Shown here: positions 46,049 to 58,437 of the stretch, one piece after another | How positions within the stretch are numbered: position 1 is the first letter of the stretch | Layout: each line of letters begins with the position of its first letter | From: Cryptomeria japonica | Taxonomy: Eukaryota > Streptophyta > Pinopsida > Cupressales > Cupressaceae | Assembly: GCF_030272615.1 (NCBI RefSeq) | Contig: NC_081405.1 | Span: 468,646,008 to 468,710,007, forward strand | DNA: 64,000 nucleotides | Reading direction: 5' to 3' | The notes under the pieces: model-generated | What the model saw: only the letters and a program-made list of their open reading frames with translations | Database searches by the model: none | Told to the model about the DNA's origin: nothing | Position numbers and translations under genes: made by a program

Positions 46049-46574
46049 TGTTAGAAATTAGGATCTTAGGATACTAATCATTATAAACAAGATTATAAAG
46101 TAAATGAAATATAAAACATACATGCATAAATGTACACATTACACAAGATATACATGGGGAAAACCCTTTAGGGTAAAAAAAAAACCCCATAAAGCATCAT
46201 TTAATTAAAACACTTACAAATATAGTCTATCATAAAATAGACATGAACCTGGGGACACTCCTCCAATACTTCCACATGGCCAATAATACCTCATATGCAT
46301 AGTGATACAACTCACCATAAAGCTCCAAATTCACACGCCTCTCAAATGAGAGAGAACCTCCTTAAGTATAAGAGGAAGGGTGACTTCACTAGTCACACCT
46401 TTTCAATAACCCCCACTCATAAATAATTAATAATCTAATAGCTATTAGATTATAATTATTTCAAATGGGATATGCTTATAAAGCATATAATATATAAGGT
46501 TTTATAACCTTATATTAGAACATTATATATAAATGTTATAAGGATGTGATCCCTAATAACATTATGTTCTAACA
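46049..46574 (-). repeat. 5' LTR of element F
   Basis: 526 bp. On the minus strand TGTTAGAACATAATG…TTTCTAACA. The primer site is immediately left (46034-46048). Confidence 0.88.
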
Positions 46575-46627
46575 GAAAATAACTCTTTGATACAAAAACA
46601 CTTTATATAATTTCATAAAATGGAAAC

Positions 46628-46961
46628 TGTTGGACTAATTGCTAGCATCCCCCTTTGGATTTGGGACATGGACTAGTCACCTCTCACGGATCTTTTTACC
46701 TCTAGCATTTGTATCAAGCATTATCAGGTTGATCTTTTGGCACAACATAGAATGTGTTCCAACAAATGGTATTAGAGTCATACCACAGATTCAAATTCCC
46801 TTCGTGACACTGAGGGGGGGATTGTTGGACTAATCACCAACACCCCCCTTTGGATCTGGGACATGGACTAACCACCTCTTATGTATCTATTTATATAGAT
46901 GGCATTTATATCAGGCATTAGTAGGTCAATCTTTTGGTGCAATGACAAATGTGTTCCAACA
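46628..46961 (+). mobile_element. Complete miniature LTR retrotransposon (TRIM), 334 bp
   Basis: Direct repeats 46628-46764 (137 bp) and 46823-46961 (139 bp), both TGTTGGACTAAT…GTGTTCCAACA, flank a 58-bp interior. The interior consists of a primer site TGGTATTAGAGT (46767-46778), a short spacer and a polypurine tract TGAGGGGGGGAT (46811-46822). The flanks GAAAC (46623-46627) and AAAAC (46962-46966) fit a 5-bp target duplication with one change. No coding capacity. The structure matches terminal-repeat retrotransposons in miniature. Confidence 0.92.
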
Positions 46962-47009
46962 AAAACAATTTAAAAAGTTCATTCTTTCTAAAACCACAAA
47001 TATACATAG

Positions 47010-49379
47010 TGTAGACACCTAAAATTGTCTCACACCTACAAATGCTAATTTTACTAATCATTTCTCATTAATGAAACAATTTTAATTATTTAATTAATTT
47101 AACTTTATTCTTCCAATTCAACTTATTCTTCTATGATCACATTCAAAATTCATTTTTCCCTCTAACTTCATAATTAAATAATTTTAATTACTTAATTATC
47201 TAATTTTTCCTCTAATATAAATTAAATAATTTAATTATTTAATTAATTCTCCTTCAAATAATTTGATTAAATAATATTTATTGTTTAATTAAATCATTTT
47301 ACTATCTTCCCATAATTAAATAATTATTCCAAATTATTTAATTAACTAATTATGTCTTCTCAATTAAATAAATTTCTTAATTTATTTAATTTCTCTCACA
47401 TGTCAAATTTCATTTTTGAAAGTCAAATTCCCTCCAAATTAAATGAAATGATAATTTCATTCATTCTCCTACGAAATGTTAAAAATGGCTAATTGCCACT
47501 GACTCTCAGTTCCACTAGTCACTCATCAATCACCTTTTTTCAGCTAGTTAATCAGTCCACCTTTATTGAAATCACATTTTATGAGTAACTCATCTATCAA
47601 CTAACTAAGTCAAATGAGTTAACTTGCTGATCAATCTTAGTTACATGAGTGATCATCTCCCAACTAACTTGTCTCAGTGTTCATCCACCACTGGTCTTTC
47701 TATTCAATTCTCAATCTTGATAGCTGATTCAAATCTTTGGAATCTATAAATCAAACCTCATTCTCAATTACCATCAACAATAGTCTTTGAATTCTTGTGC
47801 TACAATTATAAGAGCCATCCCACACATGTGACAAGAAGGAGAAGAGAAATGGAGGCACTCACATGATTTGGACACTTTGGTTTACTTTTTTTTGTTTGAT
47901 TTATGCTGATTTTGTTGAACTTGTGTGTTTTCTTCATTGTTTATGATTATATATTTGTGTTAGATTTAGAGTTAGTGGTTTCTCTTATTGTATTTCACAC
48001 TCCTTTCTCATTTTATAGCAGTTACATTTGGTGAACTCAATGTATATACACTAATCTATTTTGTTTTTTTGTGAGTTCTCAAATTTTGCAGGCTACATGA
48101 TTGGAGTTAAGCATTCAAAAAAAATTTCCCCCATACATTCTAATATGTATCACATTTGTAGGTTCCTATCTTACATTTATTGGGGGAGGTCACACATTTG
48201 ATAGGAGAAGTTACATATTTGTCTAGTAAATTTGGAAGGTAAAATCTTGGGTTTTGTCTTTTTTAATTGTGATGATTATTAGTTGTTTTTCAAATTCTGT
48301 ATTTGTATCTTCTATTCTTAGATTAGAAGATTCCATGTTACTTATCGTTGTTTGTAGCATTTGTGGCAAATAAGGGTTGAAGATTTAGAAAATAGAAAAC
48401 TACTAATGCGCGTGTTGTGGGATCTTGAATTACTTTTGATTTCTCGAGTGTTTTCATTTTGTAGTGTAAATCACACTTCACTTTCTTAAATAAATTTATG
48501 ATTATATTTTGTTGCTTGCACACTTGCACTTGTGTAAGGTAGTGTTGGACTGCTACACACATATCCTCTCCCCTTGCCTTCACAAATTCGGGGTGCAGGA
48601 AAATCATGTAGTGATACCCACTTTTTCTTTTTGAAGTAGGAGGCTTTCCTAAGGATTTAATCACCTTAGTGTTCAACCTTGAACACATAACTCTAGTGGG
48701 CTATAGAAAGGGACGAAAGTGAAAGTTTGAGTCTAAACTAGTCATGCCTTGGTGAATGTTTCTTGTGTGCTCCCTTGTGATATAGGGGTGAAGAAATAGG
48801 TTTGGTTATGGCAACCAATAATATAATGGGTCTCAACGTGATATTTTCCTAGGAACTAGTGGTCTTGGAGCTCGTACTAAGAACCCTCATGATTTAGAGA
48901 CCAACCTTTTTGCTTGATAGTTCAAGGAGTGTTGATCGTACCTCGTAGATACTCCTCATGCACCTCCCACAATAATTCAAGAATCCCCTAGTTCATAATG
49001 TCTTTGAACATTTCAGGTAGGAGGAAAGGTGAGCTAGTGCTAGCTAAGCTTATTGGGAGCTCCTTCTGGGAACAAATCTGAATCCTCTTACAATCCTCAG
49101 ATTTAGGTTTGTGGCTTGATCTATTGAATGTAGCTCACTATTTATGCATTTTTACTTTGATTTTTAGTGCATTTACCCTCATTTAAACAAATTCAACAAT
49201 TCTATTCAACTCAAGGGAAAGAAGAGGTACATTCAACACCCCTAGAATTAGATCAACATTTAGATCTCTTAGGTTTAGATCTATTTAATTCATATCTTTC
49301 CCTAATTTAATGGTCCCCAAGTAAGATATTAGCGGTTTTCATACATCTAATGGTGGAAACCATAATATTTTTACCATTA
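47010..49379 (+). repeat. Large Ty3/gypsy 5' LTR (element L)
   Basis: Starts TGTAGACACCTAAAATTGTCTC, like the LTR of element H (59590 reading leftwards), and ends ACCATTA just before a gypsy-type primer site at 49385. The first 700 bp are AATTAAATAATT-rich, also as in H. The matching 3' LTR was not found, so the span may be composite. Confidence 0.6.
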
Positions 49380-49384
49380 CATTT

Positions 49385-49400
49385 TGGTGAAACCGACTCC
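49385..49400 (+). other. Primer binding site of gypsy element L
   Basis: TGGTGAAACCGACTCC, offset from the LTR end as in the 606-14890 gypsy (TGGTGAACCCGACGT). Confidence 0.65.
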
Positions 49401-49770
49401 TTACACCTTTAATTATAATTTATGTTCTTAGATCTAAGTGTTTATACAATTTAAAATTCAGATATATTTTTACAGGTTTAATTTCCAACTGAATTTCAAA
49501 AATTTAGAGGTTAAATTAACAAAAACCCTAATTTTGAATTCTAAAATTGACCTTGTGGATTGTTCAATTTGGGTTAATCATCTCAGATCTGATTTAGAAA
49601 CATTTCAAAATTCAAATTCAAATTCATAGATCTCATTTTAATCAAATTACATAAATTTAGAGGTTTAATTAATAAAAACCCTAATTTATTTCGGTTAATT
49701 GGATTTATGGGTTGCATAACTCATCACTTTAAATTTTAGATCTAATTTTTAATACTGGCACTTAATAGAT

Positions 49771-51127
49771 ATGAATTATTTTCTATTTCACACATGGTTT
49801 CTTTTCTTTTCACTTATTATTTATCATAATCATGTCTTGGATAATGGCTTCTTTCATTTCACGTTGCTTCTTTTCATTCATAGCACTTTGACATATTATA
49901 TTTTTAAAATCTCCAAATTACTTCTTTTCAATCAAATAGTTCTCAAACCTTTCATTTATAATGCATGTTGTTTTATTGTGATAATTATAGGAAAATATAT
50001 TACATATATAGATCACATTAAAGCTTTTGTAGATCCTAATCCTAGATATTTTAATGGAAAACTTGATACTTGTACCTCTCCTAGGGTATCTATTGTGAAT
50101 TAAGAACAAGGTAATACTCCTATCAATGAAGTCTCTAATAGAGAGAAATATTTGAAGAGCAACATGGAACCATCTTCTTCCCATGCACATACCCTAGCGC
50201 AAGGGGGCAAGATCAAAATGTTGGTGTTTCTATCCCTCTAGATTGTCCTTATTCTCCTAGAGCCTATCTTAGTCATCAAAACATTTGTAGAGAAGATTAT
50301 GTTATGCATTTCATTCATGATGTATGTCCCAAAATAACATTAAATAAAGATGAGACCTTAGATGATAAGGATCTTCCTTCCCAATCTACCAAAGAGGATA
50401 TACATGATGAAAGAAAGGAAAATCCTCCTCCACAAGATATTCCTTCTTCATCTACTTGTCCTTTTGTCCTTTTTAAACACACACTAAAAAATTCAAAGAA
50501 ATTTATTATAATGTTAATCCATCTTTTCAATTAGAATATTCTTATAGGAGTGGCTTTAACATAATATCAAAACAAGGTTTTAGAGGACAAGGACATGGAA
50601 AATTTGAACAAGGAATCAGAGTCCCTATAAACCCTCCTACAAAAATTAGCAAATAAGACCTAGGAAATTATCATAATTCTCCTATGGATGATCTCCTTGG
50701 GATTAAAGACTTCAAATATCATCTTGCAAGACAAAAAACCTATCATTCATCTACAAAAGCTTCTTCTTTAAAAACTCATTTTTGCTCATATCACCAAACT
50801 AAGGATCACACTAGCAATGAATGTCCTAATTTTTGAAATGAAATGCAAGGACTCATTTATAGGGGCATAGTTAAAATTATAGATGATAATAATTATTCTT
50901 CTAAAAATCCTTTTCCTACATCACAAGAGACAAGGCCTAATCCTATTGATGATCAAGAAAGGTTAGCAACTAGAATAATTTGGAAATTAAAGTATGACAA
51001 GAATGTTGTTTTTCCTTTTGTAAAGTTTAGAAAAAAGGATAAAGAAGGTGATGAGAATTGCCTTTTTCATCATAGCTATTGTCATTCTCTTGGAGAATGT
51101 AAAGAATTTGAGGAATTTGTTCAATAA
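49771..51127 (+). pseudogene. Gypsy L gag remnant
   Basis: After a leader, plus-strand pieces read as a gag C-terminal half. One piece is HFCSYHQTKDHTSNECPNF near 50788-50835. A stop follows, then NEMQGLIYRGIVKIIDDNN. The second Cys/His motif CLFHHSYCHSLGECKEFEEFV ends at 51127. These CX2H…H…C arrangements followed by a LI..G.I block are typical of plant gypsy gag. No protease, RT or integrase was seen downstream, so this is a gag-only or eroded copy. The N-terminal part (49771-50530) is broken by stops. Confidence 0.55.
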
Positions 51128-53149
51128 TAGTTTGTTAAGGCTCAAATAACTTTATCCATTGATATTGCTCTCTTTCTTGGTGATAAAGTAGTGCCTTACC
51201 ACTCTTCTCACCCTTCATGTTGCTACTCACCCTATGAAACATGTGGTTAACTTAATTGGGGGATCTTTTTCAAAAGAGGCAATTCTCTTTCAAATATCAA
51301 ACATTTGGGGCAACAATATTTCTTCTTTCTCTCTATCTAAAATGTACTATTTCTATCAGGGGTTGCATTATTCATGTTTGATATCCTTTCTTGTGTATAA
51401 TGGTATGTCTTTTATTATTAATCTCTCTCATTAAGTGGAATATGTGATCTTTTATTTTAGTATTCTCTCTTTATTTTGAATATTACCACTCATTTAGAGT
51501 TGCATTTAACATATCTTAATGTCTTTTCTTACATTGGCACTACATTGGATATTTGATAATGTGAGTATATTGCACATTTTCTTATGTCTAATCTCTCCTT
51601 GGAGATTGTGTAATTCTTCTCATTGTCCTTATTCTTGGGGGGAAATGATCTCTCTTTCTCTCTCTTATCCTTTCTAAGGATCCACTTTTACTTTGTTTAG
51701 TGGTGTTTGTTTATGATTTGATTTTATTCCTTGTGTGAAGTTGTTGTTTTCTCAAGGATTCTCTCTTATGCAGGAGGTGTAATTCCTTCACTACAACCTC
51801 TTCTTCACTTTACAATGTATATTCTATTATGAAATTCCCCTAAAATTGGGTCAAAAGTGTGATATCATTCATCAAGAATCTCTTTCACCTAGGAATAGGG
51901 GGAAGATATGCATTCTTGTTCTCTTTCCCTCCTTTTGGTAGAAGATGGTATATTTGTTCAAGAACTCCTCTTGGAGATTTTGAGCAAAGATCTCTTCTCC
52001 AAGGATCCTCTTTACACTTGTCACAAGATATCTTTTTTTTAACTATCTTATCCTTTCTTATAAGAGTATGCCCTCTTTAACTTGGATTTATGATATTGTT
52101 GGCTAAAGGATATCTCCTTGGTGTTTGAAGGTGGGTACCCTTGATATTAGCTTTCTTAAGACATCAACATTGGGATATGTTGACATGTTAAGGGGGGGTA
52201 CTCATATTTCCCTCTTTGTACTATATTGTATCATATTTTTTCATATCATCTTTTCATGTCTTAAACAAGGTGTTTATTCTCAAAACTAGAGAAAACAAAC
52301 TCTTATACGAGATGATTGACGCTCAAAACCAAATGCAACATTTGATATATGTATTATATGGGGTTACAAATTCTCAAAAATGGAGAAAAAAATCTATTAC
52401 GTGGGATGTCCTCAAAACCATGCATGTATCTATCTTAGATGGGGTTACACATTCTCAAAACTAGAGAAAAGAAACTCTTAAATGAGATGTTCCCGAAACT
52501 AGACTTTCACCCCTTGGAATTTAAATTTGTATAATATGTCTTAAACACGTTGAATCACACTTGAAACTATAGGAAACAAATTCTTATATGAGGTGCTATA
52601 CACTTGAAAATAAACATCACTTTCACACATGCACGAGGATGAGTGGAACTAGAAAAACATAACTAGACTATTCCTATTCTCCTCCCTAACATGGATCACC
52701 TAGAAAAACATATCCGGGGGAAAGTATCTATGTCCTCTCTCATCATTCTTCTCATGGATCACATAGAGAAACATATCTAGTGAGTACATGTGCTCTCTCT
52801 TTCCTTCTTCTCATGAGCTCATAACTTTGCTATTTGTGGTTCATGGACGATGTGTGCTTTGCTATTTTATGTGATCTCTTATGTTCTTGAAATGACATTT
52901 TTCAAGTATATTAGTTATTGAGACATTTTGATATCGGGGTCTCTTTGTCTTTTTGTCTTGTTTTGTGTGCCCTTGCATGTATTTGAGTGAGTTAATATCC
53001 TAATATTAGGGGCTTGGTTCCTTGAAATTAGTGATGTCTTATACTCCTTGTGATTGTGCTCCTTTGATCCTCTCCTTCTTCTCTCTTTCATCTACTTTAC
53101 CATGACTATTTGCATAGGCTCATACTCCTGCTAAAGTTAGGGATGAATT
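51128..53149 (+). other. Gypsy 3' non-coding interior
   Basis: T-rich sequence with short imperfect direct repeats: CTCAAAACTAGAGAAAA-type phrases near 52275, 52370 and 52455, and CATGGATCAC.TAGA.AAACATAT near 52690 and 52755. A G run at 52191-52197 and the sequence CCTGCTAAAGTTAGGGATGAA (53130-53150) resemble PPTs; the latter abuts an LTR start. Confidence 0.5.
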
Positions 53150-53509
53150 TAGGGTCATAAATTGTCACTAGGCCAATTTACACCTCATGTTTGTGCCCCT
53201 ACTTTAGCATGTCCCCCCCTCATCTCCTATATGGGTCTATTCAGTGCCATAATTCCAACTTTTATGTCTCATACACCTACCAAATGATCCCTTGGGGCTA
53301 TTTCCTCCTCCTTGGATCCTAATTTTGGTCCTTGATTGAGGTGGACTAGGACACCACTAGTGCCCCGGTCCCCCTAAATGGGGCCTAATTTTCAAGGGAG
53401 GGATGAGACCCATCTCTTTAGCAGGAAATGAATTTTTTGGCTCTATGTGACCATTGGAGGTCAGCCTAATCAGTAAATTGACATAGATCCTCATATATAA
53501 AGGCATTTG
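53150..53509 (+). repeat. Gypsy LTR fragment
   Basis: Begins TTTAGGGTCATAAATTGTCAC after a PPT-like sequence and aligns loosely with the LTR start of the 606-14890 gypsy family (TGTAGTGTCATAAAATTGTGA). It is interrupted at 53510 by element I. It does not match the LTR at 47010. Confidence 0.5.
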
Positions 53510-54449
53510 TGTTGGAATCAAGGATCACTAAGAGGGGGGTGAATTAGTGATCTACCAATATAAAAATTATATGACTTATTCTGAAACCACATGAAGCATA
53601 TGCAAGAAAATAAAGTGTAGAAACACAAGATAATCAACCACAAAATCATAACATGAGGATTTTTATGTGGAAACCCAAATGGGAAAAACCACAGTGGGAT
53701 TTGAACCCACAATATTATTCCACTATGGCTAGTAGAAAAATAATATTACAAACAAGGAATGCACTAGCATTCAGACATACTACCTAGAGCTCACTACTCA
53801 ATTATAATAAGGGCTATAGCCCTAGAAGGATCACTACCTTACAAATCACTTACAATGTTGAATTAAAATTATTGAACTCCAAAATAGCATCAATCAATGC
53901 CTGGATAAGTTCTAGTTAAGTGCAAAACTTTGGATGTATCTTCTCTACAACTCTGCTCTTTTTTCTATTTAGTAAGCTACCAGATCAAGAATGCGCAAGT
54001 GAAATTGTGCCAAAAATATTTCTTGACCACTACTTTCTCATATCACACCGTACCACACACCACGAAGATATTCTACATCAGTCTTATATATCCACAATCA
54101 CAAAGTAAACATTTATCAAGTCGGCCATACAATGTAACATGTAACAATGAGTCGGCTTGAACCGAATCATCAAAACACATGCGGATCACCCAAATGATGA
54201 TAAAATGATTTCTATAAGTTGGCTCTATCATCCCATGCATGACTTTGACCACCGCAATCACCAGAAAGATTCCAGACAAAAACTACTCTTCTTAGCCCAA
54301 ATTACCAAAGCCAGATTACCAGTTACCAAACCATTTCTCCAAAAAACTATAGCTATTGGAAAGGATTCTCATGAAGAGTTTCCATCAATGACAACCCTAA
54401 ACCATTAATCAAGCATCAATATCTATCGGATGAGTGTCAATTTCCAACA
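53510..54449 (-). repeat. 3' LTR of copia-like element I
   Basis: 940 bp. On the minus strand TGTTGGAAATTGACACTC…GATTCCAACA. It has the intact C-loop hairpin GATCACT (53523-53529) with AGTGATC (53546-53552). A PPT (CCAAAGGGGGAGAT on the element strand) abuts it at 54450-54463. Confidence 0.85.
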
Positions 54450-54480
54450 ATCTCCCCCTTTGGCATTGACGAAAACACTC
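54376..54480 (-). other. Stem enclosing PPT and LTR start (element I)
   Basis: In the RNA sense GTTTTCGTCAATG can pair with CATTGATGGAAAC: 13 pairs, two of them G-U. The loop of about 73 nt holds the PPT and LTR start. Confidence 0.55.
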
Positions 54481-55266
54481 GTGAAAAATGACTAAGTGTT
54501 GAAACAACTTGGATATCAGATCAAAATTTCTAAGACTCCCCCTTAGATCAAAATCTCAAAAACTTGTAACTTGTATCACTCTGTACATTTTTCACTCTAC
54601 TCTCCCCCTTTGACAGCAATGCCAAGGATGGGGTGTTGCTCAAAAAATTATATACAAGGGTATATATCAAATACTCTATACATGAAGATGTTAGCAAAAA
54701 TGGTTTTCAAAAATCCTAAGTGGTTATCCCACCCATTGTTCAAGTTATCCAAAAATGTAATGAAAGCACTAGAAATGTAGGTATATATTTCTACTTACTT
54801 CAATTCAGTCAGAATAAGTTGAGCCATTTTTTCAAGCAATCAACTTTATTGCTCAACATGGTGTCCATCCGAGGAGCAATTAGGTTCCAGATTTTATCAA
54901 CTCTCCTCAAAATTTTGTCTTTTTTGCATTAAGGCTCGAGATTTAATCATTTAGAGAAATTTCTTTCCCTTCTATGCTGATGGTTAGGGCTACATTAGAA
55001 TCAAATGACTGAGATATTCGAGATAGCTTGCCCTGATAAATATTAATCTATTTGTCTATATCAACTATGAATTTGGGAAAAATAAGACATCATTTATATA
55101 TCTTACCACCTTCAGTCAATGCCTCTGAGATAGTCTGTAGACCTTTGTTTAATCTCACTCTATCATCCTCTATCATCTTCTAGAATGTCTGCATACGAAC
55201 CTCCTTAAATCTATCTAATACCCGGTTGGTGGTAGACTTATCCAATGATTCAAAATTGGTATTTAC
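54450..55266 (-). pseudogene. Element I interior: ORF2-like C-terminus and 3' UTR
   Basis: On the minus strand three GGGGGAG tracts precede the LTR. Upstream, a frame with stops and two small frameshifts reads TTNRVLDRFKEVRMQTF, then FIVDIDK, GKLSRISQSFDSNVALTISI, VDKIWNLIAPRMDTMLSNK and MAQLILTELK. The order and spacing resemble the ORF2 C-terminus of the 8177-14753 element (TVDIDKKMSKIQEEINKLAD … SPKLDYLACLRKEISDAL). The interior is cut by the insertion of element E at 55267, so the rest of I is lost or to the right of the window. Homology is by eye and needs an alignment. Confidence 0.5.
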
Positions 55267-56500
55267 TGTTGGAAATTTGGAGGAATTGATTATGTGTTGC
55301 ATTGATGTTTTGTCATTGATGGAAATACGGGTTATTTTGGTTGTTTACTGGTTTCTAGTTGGTTTATGATATTGATCTGGTCTACTTCGGTATGCTTTGT
55401 TTTGGATCTATCATTCATCCTATTCAGATGTGTATCACAGTGAGTTGGTTTAGGACTTGATGACTCAAGAGCTATCATTTGTTACAATAAGCCTTCTAGT
55501 TACTGGTAAAGGTTTTACCGATAGAGCTTTGTTGAAGATCTTTTGATGCATGTGATAAGTGGTGTTGGTGCGGCTTCTAGATGGCTCTCAGGATGCTGTT
55601 GGTTATCTTTTTCATGTTCCAGTTCATTGGTGGTGTTGGATTTGGTTTATGACGACCTATTTTGGGTCTGGTGTTATCTAGATTATGGACCAGTTTATGT
55701 AACATGTTGTAGGATGTTCCTGATGCATTACCAACAATATTTCATGATTGGTATACATTGTTTTTGGCCTAAGATGACTTGGTTGATCACTAGATTGTGG
55801 GTTTATTTTATGAACTTATTCTATTATCTTTTAGGTGGCCGACCTAATTGTTTAGGTCTCGAATTGGTATAAATATTATGTAAGATCTCTTTATAGATCA
55901 TGGGATGGTAGAGGTCAAGATTATGGGATTACCTATGTGTGAATAATGTTGTAATCATATATAGAAGTTTTGATCGATCGTAGGTGATCAAATTGGGTTG
56001 GTAAGAAAGGTTTAAGTCCTCAGGTACTGAGCTTAACCAAAACTATACTCAGGCATAGGAGATGCTATCTTTGCAGTTCAATCTTCATTCTAACTTATAG
56101 TCTTGATTTATTTTGTAGTCAGTGAGGATCTTTTTTGTGATGAGCAGTGCACTCTAGGTTGTTGGCCTTCCTGCATGTGCAGGCTCCTCATATTGTAATC
56201 ACATAATTACTGCAGAAGTATTATTTGACTGTGGGTAGGCTTCCCACCATGGTTTTTCCCTTTACCGGGTTTTCCACATATAAATATTGGTGTCATGTGT
56301 TATGGATGAATGGTAACTATTCTTTGATTTATGTTTATGTTTAATTGCTATATCATTTATTCTGGTATTTGGTTTATGCATTCCGGTATTGAGTTTATGT
56401 GTTCCAATATTAAGGATTTGAATTCTTAAAGTTCTATAATCTGGTGACAACTAATTCACACCCCCTCTCAGTTGTCCTCTAGTTATTGAGTTATCTAACA
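55267..56500 (+). repeat. 5' LTR of copia element E
   Basis: 1234 bp, TGTTGGAAATTTGGAGG…GAGTTATCTAACA, same family as the LTRs of B. C-loop hairpin GACAACT (56446-56452) with AGTTGTC (56470-56476). The frame at 55543-55872 is LTR sequence. Confidence 0.85.
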
Positions 56501-56502
56501 AT

Positions 56503-56514
56503 TGGTATCAGAGC
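56503..56514 (+). other. Primer binding site of element E
   Basis: TGGTATCAGAGC, two bases after the LTR. Confidence 0.85.
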
Positions 56515-56556
56515 TTGATCCTCTCTATATAAGCTTAATCACTTGAGAAAGATCCT

Positions 56557-58437
56557 ATGGCATCTAGCAGTTCAAGTTCATTTGTTGTTGTTTTCTAGAG
56601 AGAAATTCCTAGGATTGATGGAACAAATTACAGAGTATGGAAGATTTAGATGGAGACTCATCTGAGATGTCTTGGAAAGAAGATTTGGGAGATTAGTGAG
56701 AATGGCTATACACCTCATAATCCAGCATCTAGAAATCCTCCTCCGACAAGCTTGGATAAGGACATTGAAAATGATTGTAGAGCTAAAGAAGCCCTTTTGT
56801 GTGCACTTTCTAATCAACAAATAATGGGACTAACTGACAAATCAACTACAAAGGCTATATGGGACAAATTGGAGACTCTGAATGAAGGTGAACCTATTGT
56901 TAAAATTGCTAAACTTGATGGTTAGCGGGTAAGGTATGAGAACTTGAAAATGGAAGAAGATGAAAGGATTATTGCTTTCATGGAGAGAGTTAATGAGATT
57001 GTTTTGGGAATTCAATGTTGTGGTGGATCACTGAGCGAAGATGAAATAGTTTCTAAAGAACTGAGAGCTTTGCCACCGGCTTATAAGATGAAGGCTACTG
57101 CAATTAATGAGCTAAGAACTATGGCAAACACTTATATTAATAAGGATACCTTGGTTGGGAAGTTATCTTCTTTTGAGCTTGTGGAATTCAAACCTTCTGG
57201 AGCTGTTAAATCTGACCTAGCTTTTCATGCATCTACATCATCTACATCATCTACCGGCAAGAGTGATTGGAAAGCTTTATATGTGAAGGAACTAGAGGAT
57301 ATGAAGAAAGTGTTGGAAATTGACACTCAATTGGTTGGTTTCACTATGTTGTCATTGATGGAAACATGGTAATTTATTTCAGCTTCATATTTTGGGTTAG
57401 TTGTGTACTGGCAAGCACTTCACAGACACTGACACCGACACTTGCAGGTTGGAAGGAATTTTTTGGTTATCAGCAATGCAGGCTGACATGGTTTAGAATC
57501 AGGTTATTGGTATTGGAGGCCGACATCTTTTGGATCCGACATCTGTAATTTTTTTTGATATTCATGTTTTATGTTATCTAGCCGACATGTATATTCATAT
57601 TGTAAATACCTTTGTAAGCTGACATAAGGAATGATAAATTGTAAAGGGTATATAAGTCAGTAGGTTAGATCATTTTGAGATATGGAAGGATAGGAGAATA
57701 TGATAATGTTATGTAATGTGAAATATATGAGAGAGATCATGTATGTGAGGATATTTATGTAAAGGGGTATTCTGATAAGGGTTAAGGGTTTCAGATCAAA
57801 ACAGACAAAGCTTAACTGAAATTGTATTCAGGCATAGAAGATGTTATCTTTACAGTTCAATCATTTCTCTGGATTGTAGTTGGATTTGTATGTAGTCAGT
57901 GAGGCTCATTTTGTGATTGAGTAGTGTGCTCTAGGCTATAAGCCTTCCTGCAAGTGCAAACCCCTATATTTTGTAATATCTCTTCATATGGCCAGTGGAT
58001 TGATATTGTGAGTCACAAATCCCACTGTGGTTTTTCCACGTATAAATCTTTGTGTTATGGTATTCATTTGTGTGATTGTCTTATTAATTGCTTTACTTCT
58101 TTCAATTCTATATGTACCAGTATATCGGTTGGTGTATGCATGTTTTAGTAAGGTTAAAATTGATCATTCCAGTAGAACACTGATTCACCCCCCTCTAAGT
58201 GTTCTTGGATTCCAACAGAAAAAGATGAAGAGTTTGAGCAACTTGAAGCCTTATTTGCTAGAAAAGTACCTAAAGGATCGCCATGAATTAAGTATGAAGG
58301 AAAATCACCTTTTAAATGCTTTGCATGTAATAAGATAGGTCATTTTGCATCTAGATGTCCTTATAAGAATTCAAGATTTGAAGAAAGAGCTAGAAGATCT
58401 TTTAGGCCTAACCATGATTATCAGAACAAGCATAAGT
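56557..58437 (+). pseudogene. Element E gag, interrupted
   Basis: The ATG at 56557 opens MASSSSSSFVVV. Then IPRIDGTNYRVWKI, METHLRCLGKKIWEI, ALSNQQIMGLTDKS and the UBN2-type blocks down to LEDMKK at 57310, in one frame with three TAG stops. The solo LTR follows; the frame then resumes at 58218 with KDEEFEQLEALF and a complete zinc knuckle CFACNKIGHFASRC (about 58321-58362), stopping at the H junction. It is the better template for the same protein in element B, which lacks 13 bp here. Confidence 0.88.
57311..58217 (+). repeat. Solo LTR inside element E gag
   Basis: 907 bp TGTTGGAAATTGACACTC…GATTCCAACA, flanked by GAAAG (57306-57310) and GAAAA (58218-58222), a 5-bp target duplication with one change. 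No interior is present, so it formed by LTR-LTR recombination. Same family as LTR G. Hairpin AGAACACT (58174-58181) with AGTGTTCT (58198-58205) is perfect. Confidence 0.9.

Larger units (their letters stand above)
41371..46574 (-). mobile_element. Element F: LTR element with non-coding interior
   Basis: The right (5') LTR 46049-46574 has the primer site TGGTATCAGAGCAGG beside it (46034-46048). The left (3') LTR is cut to its last 185 bp (41371-41555), with a PPT AAGGGGGAG at 41556-41564. The two LTR pieces differ at only about two positions, so insertion was relatively recent. No clear gag, RT or integrase reading was found in 4.5 kb of interior, so it looks like a large non-autonomous derivative. 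Confidence 0.75.
55267..58437 (+). mobile_element. Copia element E, 5' part
   Basis: 5' LTR, primer site and gag of a B-family element on the plus strand, split by a solo LTR (57311-58217) and cut off at 58437 by the LTR of gypsy element H. Pol would lie beyond H, outside the window. Confidence 0.85.

Noticed and set aside
47010-53509. 47010 LTR and 53150 LTR as the two ends of one element
   Set aside because: The two starts do not match beyond a few family-level bases, so they cannot be LTRs of one insertion.
55543-55872. 109-codon plus-strand ORF as a gene
   Set aside because: It lies wholly within the LTR of element E and the corresponding LTR parts of B do not keep it.
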